Notes: generated by a model not told the origin, from the letters alone. Positions 37,084 to 46,641 are shown, counted from the stretch's first letter. The stretch: 64,000 nt of DNA from Parachitinimonas caeni (GCF_030129945.1 NZ_JARRAF010000005.1:124001-188000); one strand, 5' to 3'. A program made the numbers and translations.

Positions 37084-37160
37084 GCGCCCGTAGCTCAACT
37101 GGATAGAGCACCAGCCTTCTAAGCTGGGGGTTACAGGTTCGATTCCTGTCGGGCGTGCCA
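37084..37160 (+). tRNA. tRNA-Arg (TCT)
   Basis: Acceptor GCGCCCG pairs with CGGGCGT, discriminator G, CCA encoded. The stem CCAGC/GCTGG encloses CTTCTAA with anticodon TCT, reading AGA. The T-loop is TTCGATT. Confidence 0.97.
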
Positions 37161-37218
37161 AAAATATAAATAACAAACTTAAGAAGTCTAGTCGTTCGAA
37201 GAGTTCTGCAGTTTCTGT

Positions 37219-37295
37219 GGTGGATGTAGCTCAGTTGGTAGAGTCCAGGATTGTGATTCCTGTCGCCGTGGGTTCGAGTCCCATCATCCACCCCA
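37219..37295 (+). tRNA. tRNA-His (GTG)
   Basis: Acceptor GTGGATG pairs with CATCCAC, with the extra G-1 at 37219 opposite C73, the hallmark of tRNA-His; CCA is encoded. The anticodon stem CAGGA/TCCTG encloses TTGTGAT with anticodon GTG (37253-37255). Confidence 0.97.
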
Positions 37296-37633
37296 CCTAA
37301 GCTTTATCCTTATTAAGTTTCCCTTCATTATATTCTCTCCTGCTTGGCGTTTTTTTTCTGCCTGCTTTTTCATTTCAGTTTCGCTTTCTGAGTACCTGCT
37401 TCGGGTAACGGCTTTGTGCTGTGGGCGTGTTCTGCCTAGCAATATCAATCCTTTTCTTCTATCTTGTATTCTGCAGCATCAATTTTAATCTGATTCAGGC
37501 ATTGCTAATGTGGATTGAAATATTGCTGTTGTTGCCCACGGTCAATTAAAAATCAGGTACGGGGCATCTGGGGCGGGGTGAATGAAGACATTGCATTGCA
37601 ACTAATTGCTTTCTTTCGCTCGGGGTGCGCGGC
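37296..37633. other. AT-rich intergenic region after the tRNA cluster
   Basis: A 338-bp stretch, clearly richer in A/T than its surroundings, with no credible open frame. T-runs near 37348-37357 may help end tRNA transcription but without a strong hairpin. The low GC next to tRNA genes is compatible with a scar of integration, but I find no integrase or duplicated tRNA end. Confidence 0.4.
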
Positions 37634-38698
37634 ATGTCGCTCGTATATAGCTCTCCTAGCCTATTGAAGTCGATAATTGCGATTACCGAACAGCGAGACC
37701 GCGGCAAGCTTGAATCGAGCTTGGTGCGAGGTTTGTTTGAAACGATACGGGCTCGGCATGTTACTTTGCACAAGCTGTTCCAGGCAGATGGCGAGGACCG
37801 GGTATTTGCGGTTGTTGAGTTTTCGAATGGCAGGCAGGTCCAGTTACAGGACGAAGATATCGTCTTTGAAAATGGCTACCCTCTCAGTGACAGGCCAGAG
37901 TTCAGTGCTTGTTATCGGGATGGTCAGCCTTTGACGTTTGAACAACCCGAGCGTAAGTGCTTTCGCTATCTCTACCCGATTCGCAAGCGCGGTTCGGTTA
38001 TGGCGTTTCTCGAAATCAACCACGATGCCGCGTTGGATGAGGCGTCGCAACGAGTGATTTCGGGGATACTGTCGATTTACTGTAATTTTCTGGAAATCCT
38101 TGATTACAGTGAGCACGACACGCTGACGGGTTTGCTCAACCGCAAAACCTTCGATACCAATCTTCTCAAGATTCTCGCGGGCTTACAGCCAAGCGAGGCT
38201 GCCAAGGTGCGGCCAACGCTTTCCCGCCGCCGATCCAGGCAGAGTGACTTCAAGCACTGGATGGGTGTTATCGATATCGACCATTTCAAACGGATTAATG
38301 ATCAATTTGGGCATTTATATGGGGACGAAGTGCTGCTATTGCTGGCGCGGTTGATGCGCGAGTCATTTCGTTTCCAGGATAAATTGTTTCGATTTGGTGG
38401 TGAGGAGTTTGTGGTATTGCTGGCGCCTACCGAATTCAGTAATGCGTTATCCGTCTTTGAGCGCTTTCGGCAGAATGTGGAGGAGTTTCATTTCCCACAA
38501 GTTGGCAGGGTGACGGTGAGTCTGGGTTTTACGGAGATTCAGCTTATCGACAATCCAACGGTGGTATTCGGACAAGCTGATGAGGCGTTGTATTTTGCCA
38601 AACAGAATGGCCGGAATCGAGTTTGCTCTTATGAGAAGCTGGTTGAGTCGGGGGAAATAGAATCTCAGGATACGACGTCCAACATTGTCTTTTTCTGA
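37634..38698 (+). CDS. Diguanylate cyclase (GGDEF) with N-terminal sensory domain
   Basis: A 354-aa protein predicted to make cyclic di-GMP from two GTP. The C-terminal GGDEF domain has the active-site GGEEF at residues 255-259, the metal-binding DIDHFKRIND and the HDTLTGLLNR entry. The product-inhibition I-site RFQD is at 246-249, exactly five residues before GGEEF. Residues 1-155 form a GAF-like cytosolic sensory region with no membrane helix. The start at 37634 is the first ATG; an in-frame GTG three codons earlier is less likely. It lies alone in an AT-rich setting. Confidence 0.93.
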   Translation: MSLVYSSPSLLKSIIAITEQRDRGKLESSLVRGLFETIRARHVTLHKLFQADGEDRVFAVVEFSNGRQVQLQDEDIVFENGYPLSDRPEFSACYRDGQPLTFEQPERKCFRYLYPIRKRGSVMAFLEINHDAALDEASQRVISGILSIYCNFLEILDYSEHDTLTGLLNRKTFDTNLLKILAGLQPSEAAKVRPTLSRRRSRQSDFKHWMGVIDIDHFKRINDQFGHLYGDEVLLLLARLMRESFRFQDKLFRFGGEEFVVLLAPTEFSNALSVFERFRQNVEEFHFPQVGRVTVSLGFTEIQLIDNPTVVFGQADEALYFAKQNGRNRVCSYEKLVESGEIESQDTTSNIVFF

Positions 38699-39018
38699 CG
38701 ATATTCGATGTCGAAGATTCTTTTTCAGAGGAGTAAGATAGTTTCACTGTGGAAGTTTTGTATCTGCCGAGTAGCGGTCTCAAAGGTATTGATGTGTCAT
38801 GCAGGGCGGGATGATTGTCCTGCTTGATTTTTCTGTATTCTTTGCAATTTATGCTATATAGATTGAGCGATTCAGTGTGGTCAGTAATCCTGTATAACAA
38901 AATATATAATCTGGCGATACAACTGTATTAATGCACATGCTTGATGCAAGATCTTTGTGAAGGATTCGCGAGTTGCATTATTCATAATGCTGATGGTCGA
39001 ATGCTTCGGGAGTTAGCC

Positions 39019-39351
39019 ATGCAAACCGCCGTGGTCATCAATCTGGATTATGAAATTCTTTCTGCTGATCGTGGGCAGAAAATTTGGCGAGAGCTGGAAA
39101 AGCGGATGCTCGCTGCAGGTTTTGCGCGCGACTATCGGGTATTTAAAATGGATGCGCCACCGGCTGTGGCATTTCCACGGGCAAGAGCCGTATTAAGTGA
39201 ATTCGAGCCATTTCTGAAACAGCAGGGTTTGGCGATGTTTGATGTGGTGCGCGAGTTCTATGGTTTTGAAATGGAAAACTGCACGAATTTACTGGAGCCT
39301 GCACAGAGCGGCATTGAAGTACAGGTTATCGAAGATTGGCTGCCGGTTTAG
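39019..39351 (+). CDS. Hypothetical protein
   Basis: A 110-aa soluble protein of unknown function (opening MQTAVVINLDYEIL). It is mixed alpha/beta, with DYRVFKMDAPPAVAFPRARA in the middle and an acidic C-terminus. GGGAG precedes the ATG at 39019; an in-frame start further upstream at 38941 would add a Cys-rich extension without a good ribosome binding site. It follows the GGDEF gene at 320 bp, with AT-rich sequence between. Its TAG stop is also the first three bases of an inverted-repeat element. Confidence 0.6.
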   Translation: MQTAVVINLDYEILSADRGQKIWRELEKRMLAAGFARDYRVFKMDAPPAVAFPRARAVLSEFEPFLKQQGLAMFDVVREFYGFEMENCTNLLEPAQSGIEVQVIEDWLPV

Positions 39352-39552
39352 GCTCTGTTGATATTTTATTTCCGGATCGCGTGTCGTCGAATTGGGGCCT
39401 GATGCAAGGCGACAAGCGCGCCGCTTATGGTAAGTCACGAAGGTGCACAGGCTGTAAGGCTTGCATTGCCATCCAACGTCCTGGTAGTCAACACCGCAGC
39501 AGACCCCAATCCGACGAAACGCGATCCGAAAGCAAAACATCAACAGAGCCTG
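39349..39552 (+). repeat. Dispersed inverted-repeat element, complete long copy
   Basis: A 204-bp palindromic element. The left end is TAGGCTCTGTTGATATTTTA, whose TAG is the stop of the upstream gene. The right end TCAACAGAGCC is at 39540-39550. The arms pair over about 50 bases with mismatches (CGGATCGCG, then TCGTCG, then ATTGGGG on each side). The centre carries a module (GCGCGCCGCTTA, GCACAGGC, GTAAGGCTTGC) shared in reverse with the copy at 15485. No protein is encoded. Confidence 0.8.
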
Positions 39553-39728
39553 GAAAGCCCTTTTAAATCTCCCTGCTGTGTGAGGTTGATTCTGAAATTG
39601 GGCGCAGGTGTTTGCCGACAGATTTTTAAATTCTCAAAAGTCCCTCTTGCCATACAGGCAAGCGTGCATTCAGGACGTAGTTTTTTATCCTGAATGCACT
39701 GCCCATCTTTCAGGTCTTGGTCTGATAA

Positions 39729-40604
39729 TCAAACGACGCCATTTTGTTTGAACCAAGCCTGCAGACGCTTCCAGCCGTCGTCTGCGGCTTCCTTGCGGTA
39801 GCTGGGGCGATAGTCAGCGTGGAAAGCATGGGGGGTGTCTGGATAAACAATGATTTCCCCTGGCTTGTTGGCGGCCTTCAAGGCTGCCCGCATCTTATCG
39901 ACACTTTCTACCGGGATGCCCTGATCGGCGCCGCCATAGAGTCCGAGCACCGGTGCTTTCAGGTCGGCGACGAGGTCCAGCGGATGCTTGGGGGTCAGGG
40001 GTTTGGATTCCCCTAGCAATCGCCCATACCAGGCAACGCCGGCTTTCAGTTTGGGATTGTGGGCTGCATACAGCCAGGTAATCCTGCCGCCCCAGCAGAA
40101 GCCGGTAATACCCAGTCTGGCCGTGTCCGCCTTGCCACTACCTTGTGCCCATGCCACGCAGGCATCCAGATCGGCCATGACCTGCTCATCGGGTACCTTG
40201 GAAACAATGTCCTTCATCAGTGCAGTAATGTCGCTGACCTTGGAGGGATCTCCCTGCCTGGCATACAGCTCCGGCGCAATGGCGAAGTAGCCCAGCTTGG
40301 CAAAGCGGCGGCAGACATCACGGATGTGCTCATGGACGCCAAAAATTTCCTGTACGACCAGAACCGTGGGGTAGGGCCCCTTGCCATTGGGCATGGCGCG
40401 GTAGGCTGGCATGTCGCCGTCTTTTACCGGGATCTTGACCTCTCCTGCTTCCAGGCCGTCGCTGCTGGTTTTGATCTGCGTGTCGGCCATGACGGGTTCG
40501 ACAGCCAGGGCAAAGCCGGCGGCAAGCGAGGTCACCAACATTTCGCGGCGGGAAAAGCTGGACTTCGGGACAAAATTGATCGCGTCGGGGTCGACAGTCG
40601 GCAT
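39729..40604 (-). CDS. Dienelactone hydrolase family protein, Tat-exported
   Basis: A 291-aa alpha/beta hydrolase. The N-terminus has a twin-arginine signal, [17 protein letters not shown], so it is probably exported folded. The dienelactone-hydrolase nucleophile elbow GFCWGG has Cys170 as nucleophile, QEIFGV carries the conserved Glu86, and DTPHAFH holds the catalytic His. These enzymes open lactones or cleave related esters; the substrate here is unknown. It is a single gene reading away from the Ig-repeat lipoprotein gene across a 181-bp divergent promoter region. Confidence 0.9.
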   Translation of the reverse strand: MPTVDPDAINFVPKSSFSRREMLVTSLAAGFALAVEPVMADTQIKTSSDGLEAGEVKIPVKDGDMPAYRAMPNGKGPYPTVLVVQEIFGVHEHIRDVCRRFAKLGYFAIAPELYARQGDPSKVSDITALMKDIVSKVPDEQVMADLDACVAWAQGSGKADTARLGITGFCWGGRITWLYAAHNPKLKAGVAWYGRLLGESKPLTPKHPLDLVADLKAPVLGLYGGADQGIPVESVDKMRAALKAANKPGEIIVYPDTPHAFHADYRPSYRKEAADDGWKRLQAWFKQNGVV

Positions 40605-40656
40605 GCTGGTCTCCTATTCATAAATAAGTGATCCGTATTAACTTGGTTGATGAAGT

Positions 40657-40692
40657 GCTTGACGTCAAGCGAGAAGGTTGTGAACGTCAAGC
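40657..40692. promoter_or_regulatory. Palindrome and repeat half-site in divergent promoter region
   Basis: A perfect 14-bp palindrome GCTTGACGTCAAGC (40657-40670) and a further GTCAAGC half-site at 40686-40692 lie between the dienelactone hydrolase and Ig-repeat genes. The layout resembles an operator for a dimeric regulator. No regulator is identified. Confidence 0.4.
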
Positions 40693-40785
40693 CCGAGTCA
40701 GTGAACGGGCCGGCTGTTGCAGGCGATCTTGCCTGACGGTCTGGACCCCTGAATGCCATGATCCCCCTATCGTCGGAGCCCGCTT

Positions 40786-43578
40786 ATGCAAGAGCCGAGT
40801 CGTATCTGGTTTGCCTGGTTTGTTTTTTTTCTGAGTTGTCTGTTATCGGCCTGTGGAGGAGGTTCGGGTTCCACCCAGACGCAGACGGCCGCCGGTGAGA
40901 CGTTGACCGTGAATGGCACGCTGGCTGATGGCTCTTCAACCAACCGCTTTGCGGCAGGTAGTGCGCTGTCGCTGTCGATCAGGCTGACGGACAGCAGCGG
41001 CAAACCCATCCAGAATGCCGTGGTTGGTATGACAGCCAACAGTGAAGTGGCTCAGCTCACGCCGGCTTCGGGCAAGACGCTCACTGATGCGAATGGCGCT
41101 GCAACGGCAACGCTGACCGGGGTCAAGCAGGGAGTAGATGTCCTGTCGATCAGTGCAGTGTTTACCGATAGCAAGGGGGCGGCAAAGACCCTGACTGCCA
41201 GTCTGACCTATGAAGTCCTTGCCGGCTCAACGCCGACCACCACTCCCAGCCCCAGCGTGAAGCTGGCCTTTACCGGCGATAACCGAGTCGCCACCGGGGC
41301 GCAGTCAACGCTGGAAGCAACTGTGCTCGATGGCAAAGGCCAGCCGGTTCAGAACACGCTGGTGACTTTCAAGAACGATGATAGCTATGCCACGTTCAAT
41401 CCGGCTGCCGGCACGGCCCTGACCGATAGCAAAGGCAAAGCCAGCATCGGCATGATCGGCACCAGCAAACAGGGGGCGGACAAAGTTACGGCAACCGCCG
41501 TCGTGCCCGGTAGTGCCGGGGTGGATGAAACGGCAACGGCTTCGTTGAATTATCAGGTCGTGGCGGGGGCGGCTCAGTCCAAACCCAGCATAACGCTTGC
41601 CTTGGTGAATACCGTCGGGCAGGCAATCAGCAGCGTCAGCTACGGCAAGGATGCCCAATTGCTGGCAACGCTGCGCGACGCCAATGGCAGCCCTGTCAGC
41701 AACACTTCGGTCAACTTCGAAGCAGATACCACGACTTTGGTCCAGCTATCGGCGTTGACGGATCTGACGGATGCCAGCGGGGTGGCCAACACCTCGGTCA
41801 TCGGTCAGACCGTGACCATTGATGGCACCACGACGATCCCGCGTGGTGTGGTGACGCTGACGGCAACGGCCACCCTGAATGGTCAGCCGGTTAGCGGAAC
41901 CTTGCGCTTTAGCTACATCCCGCCGACACCTACCCCTCAGAGCCTGCGCGTCAATTACCAGGCAGGTAGCGCCAGCCTGCCGGCAGGTGGCAGCGTCGGG
42001 GTCTCGGTGAATATCGTCGATACCGCCAGCAACTCGGCCTACCTCGAACCGATCAGTGTGGCGTTTACCAGTGCCTGCGTGCTGTCCGGCCGGGCACGGC
42101 TGACGACGCCTGCGATCAACATTAACGGCGTGGCAACGGCAACCTATACCGATCTGGGCTGCAGCGGTAGCGATACCCTGACCGCCACGGTAGTTTTCAA
42201 TAGCCAGACCCGCAGCACCTCCGGGGCACTGGCTTTGGGGGTGGCCACACCAAGCTCGCTGACTTTTGTGGACGCCAACCCAAGCACGCTTGGGGTGAAG
42301 GGCAGTGGCACTGGAGAAATTTCGCAAGTGCGCTTCAAGCTGGTTGATGCCAACGGCAATCCGCTGTCTGGCCGGCAGATCGACTTCCGTTTGCTGTCTG
42401 CACCCGGCGGGGCGGTCTTGAATACCAGTGCTGCCCAGACCGATGCGAATGGTCTGACCACGGCCTTGCTGCAATCGGGCACCGTGGGGGCACCGCTGAC
42501 GGTGATTGCAACGCTGCATGACAACACCGCCATCTGGACACAGTCGGCACAGCTCTACGTTTCAACACGCATCCCTCATCAGAACGGCTTCTCACCGGCA
42601 GTGACCACGATCAATCCGGAATTCCTTGATCACAATGGCGAGGTCGATGTAATCAGCGTTCACCTGTCCGACCGCTTTGGCAACCCGGTGCCCGACGGCA
42701 CGGTAGTGAATTTCCGCACCGAAGGCGGGGTGGGCACCATCATTGATCCGAACAATTCCACCGCGCCGGTTGGCGGGTGCATTACCAAGAATGCCCTCTG
42801 CACAGTCAATCTGATCAGCGGCGGCAACCGGCTCGCAATCAATGGTGGCAATGGCAATGGGTCGGGCCGCCAGTCGGTGCTGGCTTATGCCGTAGGCGAG
42901 GACAGCTTTTCGGATGAAAACGGCGATGGCCTGTTCTCGGTCGGAGATTTCTTCCCACCATTCGGTACCGGCTATCTGGCAGGGGAGGCATTTGTTGATG
43001 CCAACTTCAACGGTTCTCGTGAAAACGGCGAAGAGTTCATCGACTTTAATGGCGATGGGCTCTACAACGGGCCGGATGGCCTGTACCGTGGACTGTTGTG
43101 TGGGGCTGGTGCCAATTGCTCCAGTCAGACGCGGCGCCATGTCTACGCCAATATCCAGCTGATCTGGTCCGGCAGCCGGGCACTGTTCGAGTTGCGTGAC
43201 CTGACGCCCGCTGATACCCCGGCCGTGACGTCGATCAACCTCACTACCACCACGGCTTGCCCTGGTGGCGGTGGTCAGGTCAGTGCGCTGAAGCGCTACC
43301 AACTAAGGCTCACCGACGTCAACGGCAATATCCTGCCGGCTGGTACCACGGTGGCGTTGGCAACCGCCAATGGCAAGCTGGATACCACCAGCACGACCTT
43401 CACCGTACCCAATAGCAGCACCGTGCCGACGATGACTATTTTGATTCAGGGTGACAAGACGCTCGATCCATCCACTGGCGCCTGTGCCACCGATACCACC
43501 AGCGCCGGCGCTTTGACGGTGACTGTGACCACGCCAAAAGGCATTGTATCGACACAGAGTTATGACGTTGTGGATTGA
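40786..43578 (+). CDS. Ig-like repeat surface lipoprotein (invasin/Big_1 type)
   Basis: A 930-aa lipoprotein with signal peptide and lipobox LLSAC (Cys23), followed by a Gly/Ser linker. From about residue 30 to 590 there are about five bacterial Ig-like domains of the Big_1 kind. Each has the recurring pattern of a polar opening, GxPVxNxxVxF, then TDxxGxAxxxL. Around 711-770 lie three Asp/Asn/Gly loops of EF-hand type (DENGDGLFSV, DANFNGSREN, DFNGDGLYNG) that may bind Ca2+. A final Ig-like domain closes it. There is no beta-barrel translocator, so it is not a classical intimin. It is probably a surface adhesin or cell-wall-associated protein. Confidence 0.85.
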   Translation: MQEPSRIWFAWFVFFLSCLLSACGGGSGSTQTQTAAGETLTVNGTLADGSSTNRFAAGSALSLSIRLTDSSGKPIQNAVVGMTANSEVAQLTPASGKTLTDANGAATATLTGVKQGVDVLSISAVFTDSKGAAKTLTASLTYEVLAGSTPTTTPSPSVKLAFTGDNRVATGAQSTLEATVLDGKGQPVQNTLVTFKNDDSYATFNPAAGTALTDSKGKASIGMIGTSKQGADKVTATAVVPGSAGVDETATASLNYQVVAGAAQSKPSITLALVNTVGQAISSVSYGKDAQLLATLRDANGSPVSNTSVNFEADTTTLVQLSALTDLTDASGVANTSVIGQTVTIDGTTTIPRGVVTLTATATLNGQPVSGTLRFSYIPPTPTPQSLRVNYQAGSASLPAGGSVGVSVNIVDTASNSAYLEPISVAFTSACVLSGRARLTTPAININGVATATYTDLGCSGSDTLTATVVFNSQTRSTSGALALGVATPSSLTFVDANPSTLGVKGSGTGEISQVRFKLVDANGNPLSGRQIDFRLLSAPGGAVLNTSAAQTDANGLTTALLQSGTVGAPLTVIATLHDNTAIWTQSAQLYVSTRIPHQNGFSPAVTTINPEFLDHNGEVDVISVHLSDRFGNPVPDGTVVNFRTEGGVGTIIDPNNSTAPVGGCITKNALCTVNLISGGNRLAINGGNGNGSGRQSVLAYAVGEDSFSDENGDGLFSVGDFFPPFGTGYLAGEAFVDANFNGSRENGEEFIDFNGDGLYNGPDGLYRGLLCGAGANCSSQTRRHVYANIQLIWSGSRALFELRDLTPADTPAVTSINLTTTTACPGGGGQVSALKRYQLRLTDVNGNILPAGTTVALATANGKLDTTSTTFTVPNSSTVPTMTILIQGDKTLDPSTGACATDTTSAGALTVTVTTPKGIVSTQSYDVVD

Positions 43579-43675
43579 TCGGGAAGATTGGCCCAAGAGA
43601 GCCTACCTGCGCGGTGGGCTCTGACCTGTAAATGAATAGCGCTCATGCGAGGGACAGTGACTGCGCTTAACGCTA

Positions 43676-43721
43676 AACCACCCCCCAATAGCCTTGCGGG
43701 TGGCAATTGGGCGCGGTGGTT
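43676..43721. terminator. Large stem-loop between convergent genes
   Basis: AACCACC (43676-43682) pairs with GGTGGTT (43715-43721), and inner CCCAAT pairs with ATTGGG. It sits between the convergent Ig-repeat and 175-aa genes, so a shared terminator is plausible, but there is no U-tract. Confidence 0.4.
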
Positions 43722-43740
43722 CAAGTTGTTCTTACACGGT

Positions 43741-44268
43741 TTACTTTGACCAGCAGTGAGCTACTTCAACTGCGGCTGCTTTCAGGGCTTCCAGCGTTTC
43801 GGTCATCAGAGCAGAGGTGGTGTTGAACCATCGGTCAAACTGCTGCTGGCGTGCCGCGTTAAGTTGGCGGCGAGCGTTAGTGCGGGCAATTGCGTCAATT
43901 GCCACCTGGTTTGAGTCGCGAATCAATGCGTCAAATCGGGTTTGGAAAGAAAGGGTCGGACCGCCAAACACCATATGCTCGACCAGTCTCCTGATACTTT
44001 GGGCGAATTGAGAATAGCGCCAATCGTTGGTAGGGTCGCCCTGGCCGTGAGGAGCAGTACGGAAATCTGCATGATTTCGCGCGCTGATGAACTGAGTGGC
44101 GAGGCTTTGCAACCGGGTGATGGCTACCTCTGCATGGGTATAGTCCTGATTGCGATCTCTGGCGCGCGCTTCTTCCCGAGCGGTGGCCAAGACTCCTTGA
44201 ATATGGGGAATCAAGCTTTGTGCCAAATCGCCAACAGCATTGAAAACATGTTCACCTTGAGCACTCAT
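43741..44268 (-). CDS. Hypothetical helical protein
   Basis: A 175-aa protein I cannot assign. It is almost entirely alpha-helical by composition, rich in Ala, Arg, Gln and His, with no signal peptide or membrane helix. The middle has an Asp/His/Gly-rich loop (HADFRTAPHGQGDPTNDWRY). The C-terminus is Ala-rich with a lone Cys (VAHCWSK). The start ATG at 44268 has a weak ribosome binding site. It is flanked by stretches of more than 150 bases without genes on both sides, so it looks like an independent accessory gene. Confidence 0.65.
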   Translation of the reverse strand: MSAQGEHVFNAVGDLAQSLIPHIQGVLATAREEARARDRNQDYTHAEVAITRLQSLATQFISARNHADFRTAPHGQGDPTNDWRYSQFAQSIRRLVEHMVFGGPTLSFQTRFDALIRDSNQVAIDAIARTNARRQLNAARQQQFDRWFNTTSALMTETLEALKAAAVEVAHCWSK

Positions 44269-44578
44269 TGGGATAACTCTCTTCTAATGGATTGGATGTT
44301 TGAACTGGGCATTTATTGCCCGTTTTTGTTGATCAACGCATAGGTGCAACGATTGGGTAAAACAGCGTCTGGCGTAGTGGTGTCGAGTTCCGAATTGTTG
44401 ATTAGATTGCGAGAGGTTATGCCAGATGCAATTCTGGTTCAATAATTTGCATAAATGTACTGAACAAACTGGTTCATTTTTATGAAGCATGCCGTGGATG
44501 CTTAAAGTGCAAAGACGGTGTGAAGAGTCCCTGCCGGTTTCAGACAAAGCATGTGAGCAAAGTAGTGGTGATGGTTGT
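44269..44578. other. 310-bp intergenic region
   Basis: No credible gene. A small hairpin GGGC-loop-GCCC followed by five T (44307-44327) could act as a weak rightward terminator. The rest is moderately AT-rich and may hold the promoter of the leftward 175-aa gene. Confidence 0.35.
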
Positions 44579-45475
44579 TCAGTTTTGTGCCCGCTGCCGA
44601 CCCGACCACCACAGCCCGGCAAAGATGGCGGCGATGCCGGCGGCGTGAAAGCCTTCAAAGGACTCATTGAGAAAGACGATGGACAGCAGGGTGCCGAAGA
44701 CCGGCATCAGATGGATGAAGCTGCCGGCGCGGGCGGCTCCGACTTCGGCCACGCCCCGGTTGTAAAACAGGTAGGCCAGCACCGAGGGGAAAATGCCGAC
44801 ATAGGCGAATGTCGCCAGATTGCCCGGCGTCAGTGCTGTGCGCTTGCCGGCCAACAGCTCTGCCACAAATAAGGGTGCGCAGCAGGCCAAACCCACCAGG
44901 ATCAGCGCCATCAGCATGCCCAGACGATCGACACGAGAGTCGAGGCCACGCAGGATCAGCGTATACAGCGCCCAGTCGAGCGCTGCCGCGAACAGCAGCA
45001 GATCGCCTTGATTGAACGACAGTGCCTGCAGTCGTGCCCAATCCCCCCGGCACAGGATGATGGTTACTCCGATGAAGGAAATGGCGATGCCGACGAGCTG
45101 GTTGGCAGATAAGGGTTGCCGCCAGAACAGTCGGCCCAGCAACAGAATCAGGATGGGGATGAACGAATTCATCAGCACTGCATTGGTGGCGGCGGTGTAC
45201 TGCAGGCCGGCATAGGCCAGGCTGTTGAAACCACAAATGCCAATGGCGCCAAGCAGACACAGGCGTTTCCAGTATTGCCGCAACAAGGTGCGTTGCCGCC
45301 AGGCAGTGCCCAAGGCAAATGGCGCCAGCAGGACCAATGCAACAGCCCAGCGCATGAACGAGAGCGTCATGGGCGGGATGGCGGCATGCATGGCGCGGGC
45401 CAGCACAAAATTTCCTGCCCAGAACAGGCTGGTGAGCGTGAGTAGCAGATAAGCCAGCCGGGGGGATGCGGGCAT
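44579..45475 (-). CDS. EamA/DMT-superfamily transporter
   Basis: A 298-aa polytopic membrane protein with ten predicted helices in two EamA repeats (LLTLTSLFWAGNFVLARAMH and DLLLFAAALDWALYTLILRG open the two halves). Such proteins export amino acids or small metabolites. CCCAGGAG lies just before the ATG at 45475, so this start (MPASPRLAYLL) is preferred over the one eight codons upstream. It is a single gene with no partner that reveals the substrate. Confidence 0.9.
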   Translation of the reverse strand: MPASPRLAYLLLTLTSLFWAGNFVLARAMHAAIPPMTLSFMRWAVALVLLAPFALGTAWRQRTLLRQYWKRLCLLGAIGICGFNSLAYAGLQYTAATNAVLMNSFIPILILLLGRLFWRQPLSANQLVGIAISFIGVTIILCRGDWARLQALSFNQGDLLLFAAALDWALYTLILRGLDSRVDRLGMLMALILVGLACCAPLFVAELLAGKRTALTPGNLATFAYVGIFPSVLAYLFYNRGVAEVGAARAGSFIHLMPVFGTLLSIVFLNESFEGFHAAGIAAIFAGLWWSGRQRAQN

Positions 45476-45601
45476 GGGAACTCCTGGGTTGGCTGGCAAA
45501 AACGCAATCGGCAGTTTTGCGAACCATGGCGTTTGTTTCCCCGCAGAGGGCCATTGCTGGCCGCGCCAGGATAATCTGGCACGGCTGAAGCCAGCGATGA
45601 A

Positions 45602-46567
45602 CTATAGTCCTGCCAGGGTACGGATATGGGCCGTGGCGCTACGGCCCAGTGCTGACAGGCAGTAGCCTCCTTCGAGCGAGGAGACGATGCGGTCATCGCA
45701 ATGGCGGTCTGCGACATCCATCAGCCGCTCGGTGACCCAGCCGTAGTCATCATCACAGAGCGCCATCGAGGCCATGTCATCGTCGCGGTGGGCATCGAAA
45801 CCGGCAGAAATGAAGATGATGTCGGGCTTGAACCGATCCAGCTCAGGTAGCCAGAGTTTTTCCACGACCGCCCGGAAAGCGGCGCTGCCACTGCCGGCAC
45901 GCATCGGCGTGTTGTGCATATTGATGCCCAGTGGATGCTCGCCGCTGTAGGGATAGAACGGGTGCTGGAAGATCGACACCATCAATACCTTGTCATCGGC
46001 CTTGAAGATGTCTTCCGTACCATTGCCGTGGTGAACGTCAAAATCGACGACAGCCACCTTGCGTATACCTTGTCGGCTAAGTGCATGACGCACGCCGACC
46101 GCGACGTTATTGAAAAAACAGAAGCCCATGGCTTTTTCAATTTCGGCATGGTGGCCAGGCGGGCGCACGGCACAGAAGGCATTCCGGACTTCACCGTCGA
46201 CCACCAGATCAGTCGCCTTGACCACAGCGCCAGCCGCATGCAGGGCAGCCTGCCAGGTGTGGGGTGCCATGGCGGTATCCGGGTCGAGATGGACGATGCC
46301 CTGCTGGGGTGACAACTTGCGCAGGGCCTCGACATAAGCATGCGGATGTACCCGTTCCAGCTCGTGCATGCTGGCGGCTGGCGCCTCGACATGCTTGAGG
46401 TGATCCCACAGTCCGGCTTTCATCAGGGCGTCCTGAATCGCAGCGAGGCGGTCTGGGCATTCCGGGTGATAAGTGCCCATCGAATGCAGTACGCAGTCTG
46501 GATGGGTCAGGTAAGCAGTGGGGGCAATACGCCGTTTGCCGAAGATGGAGGGCAGTCCGAGGCTCAT
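45602..46567 (-). CDS. Histone deacetylase-like amidohydrolase
   Basis: A 321-aa zinc-dependent deacetylase of the class II HDAC/acetylpolyamine amidohydrolase superfamily. H139-H140 in RPPGHHAE form the charge relay. Zinc ligands are D177 and H179 in DFDVHHGNGT and the Asp of SAGFDAHRDD (near 263). The gating region SLEGGYCLSAL carries a Gly-Gly-Tyr with the transition-state Tyr. The N-terminal HPECPDRLAAIQDAL is typical. Substrates in bacteria include acetylated polyamines and other small amides; the one here is unknown. Confidence 0.92.
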   Translation of the reverse strand: MSLGLPSIFGKRRIAPTAYLTHPDCVLHSMGTYHPECPDRLAAIQDALMKAGLWDHLKHVEAPAASMHELERVHPHAYVEALRKLSPQQGIVHLDPDTAMAPHTWQAALHAAGAVVKATDLVVDGEVRNAFCAVRPPGHHAEIEKAMGFCFFNNVAVGVRHALSRQGIRKVAVVDFDVHHGNGTEDIFKADDKVLMVSIFQHPFYPYSGEHPLGINMHNTPMRAGSGSAAFRAVVEKLWLPELDRFKPDIIFISAGFDAHRDDDMASMALCDDDYGWVTERLMDVADRHCDDRIVSSLEGGYCLSALGRSATAHIRTLAGL

Positions 46568-46641
46568 GGTTATGCGGCTTGTGCTCTGTTGCCAGAACGT
46601 TGAAGGGAAGGTGGGATTATGCGCCCGCCGTCGCTTGCGGG

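Noticed and set aside
36985-37291. Two open frames on the minus strand with GIRTHDP- and RTHGDRNHNPGLYQLSY-like peptides
   Set aside because: They are translations of the antisense of the tRNA genes, a well-known source of false protein annotations.
36925-37633. The tRNA cluster with adjacent AT-rich DNA as an integration site for a mobile island
   Set aside because: No integrase, no direct repeat of a tRNA 3' end and no phage genes are visible in the window.
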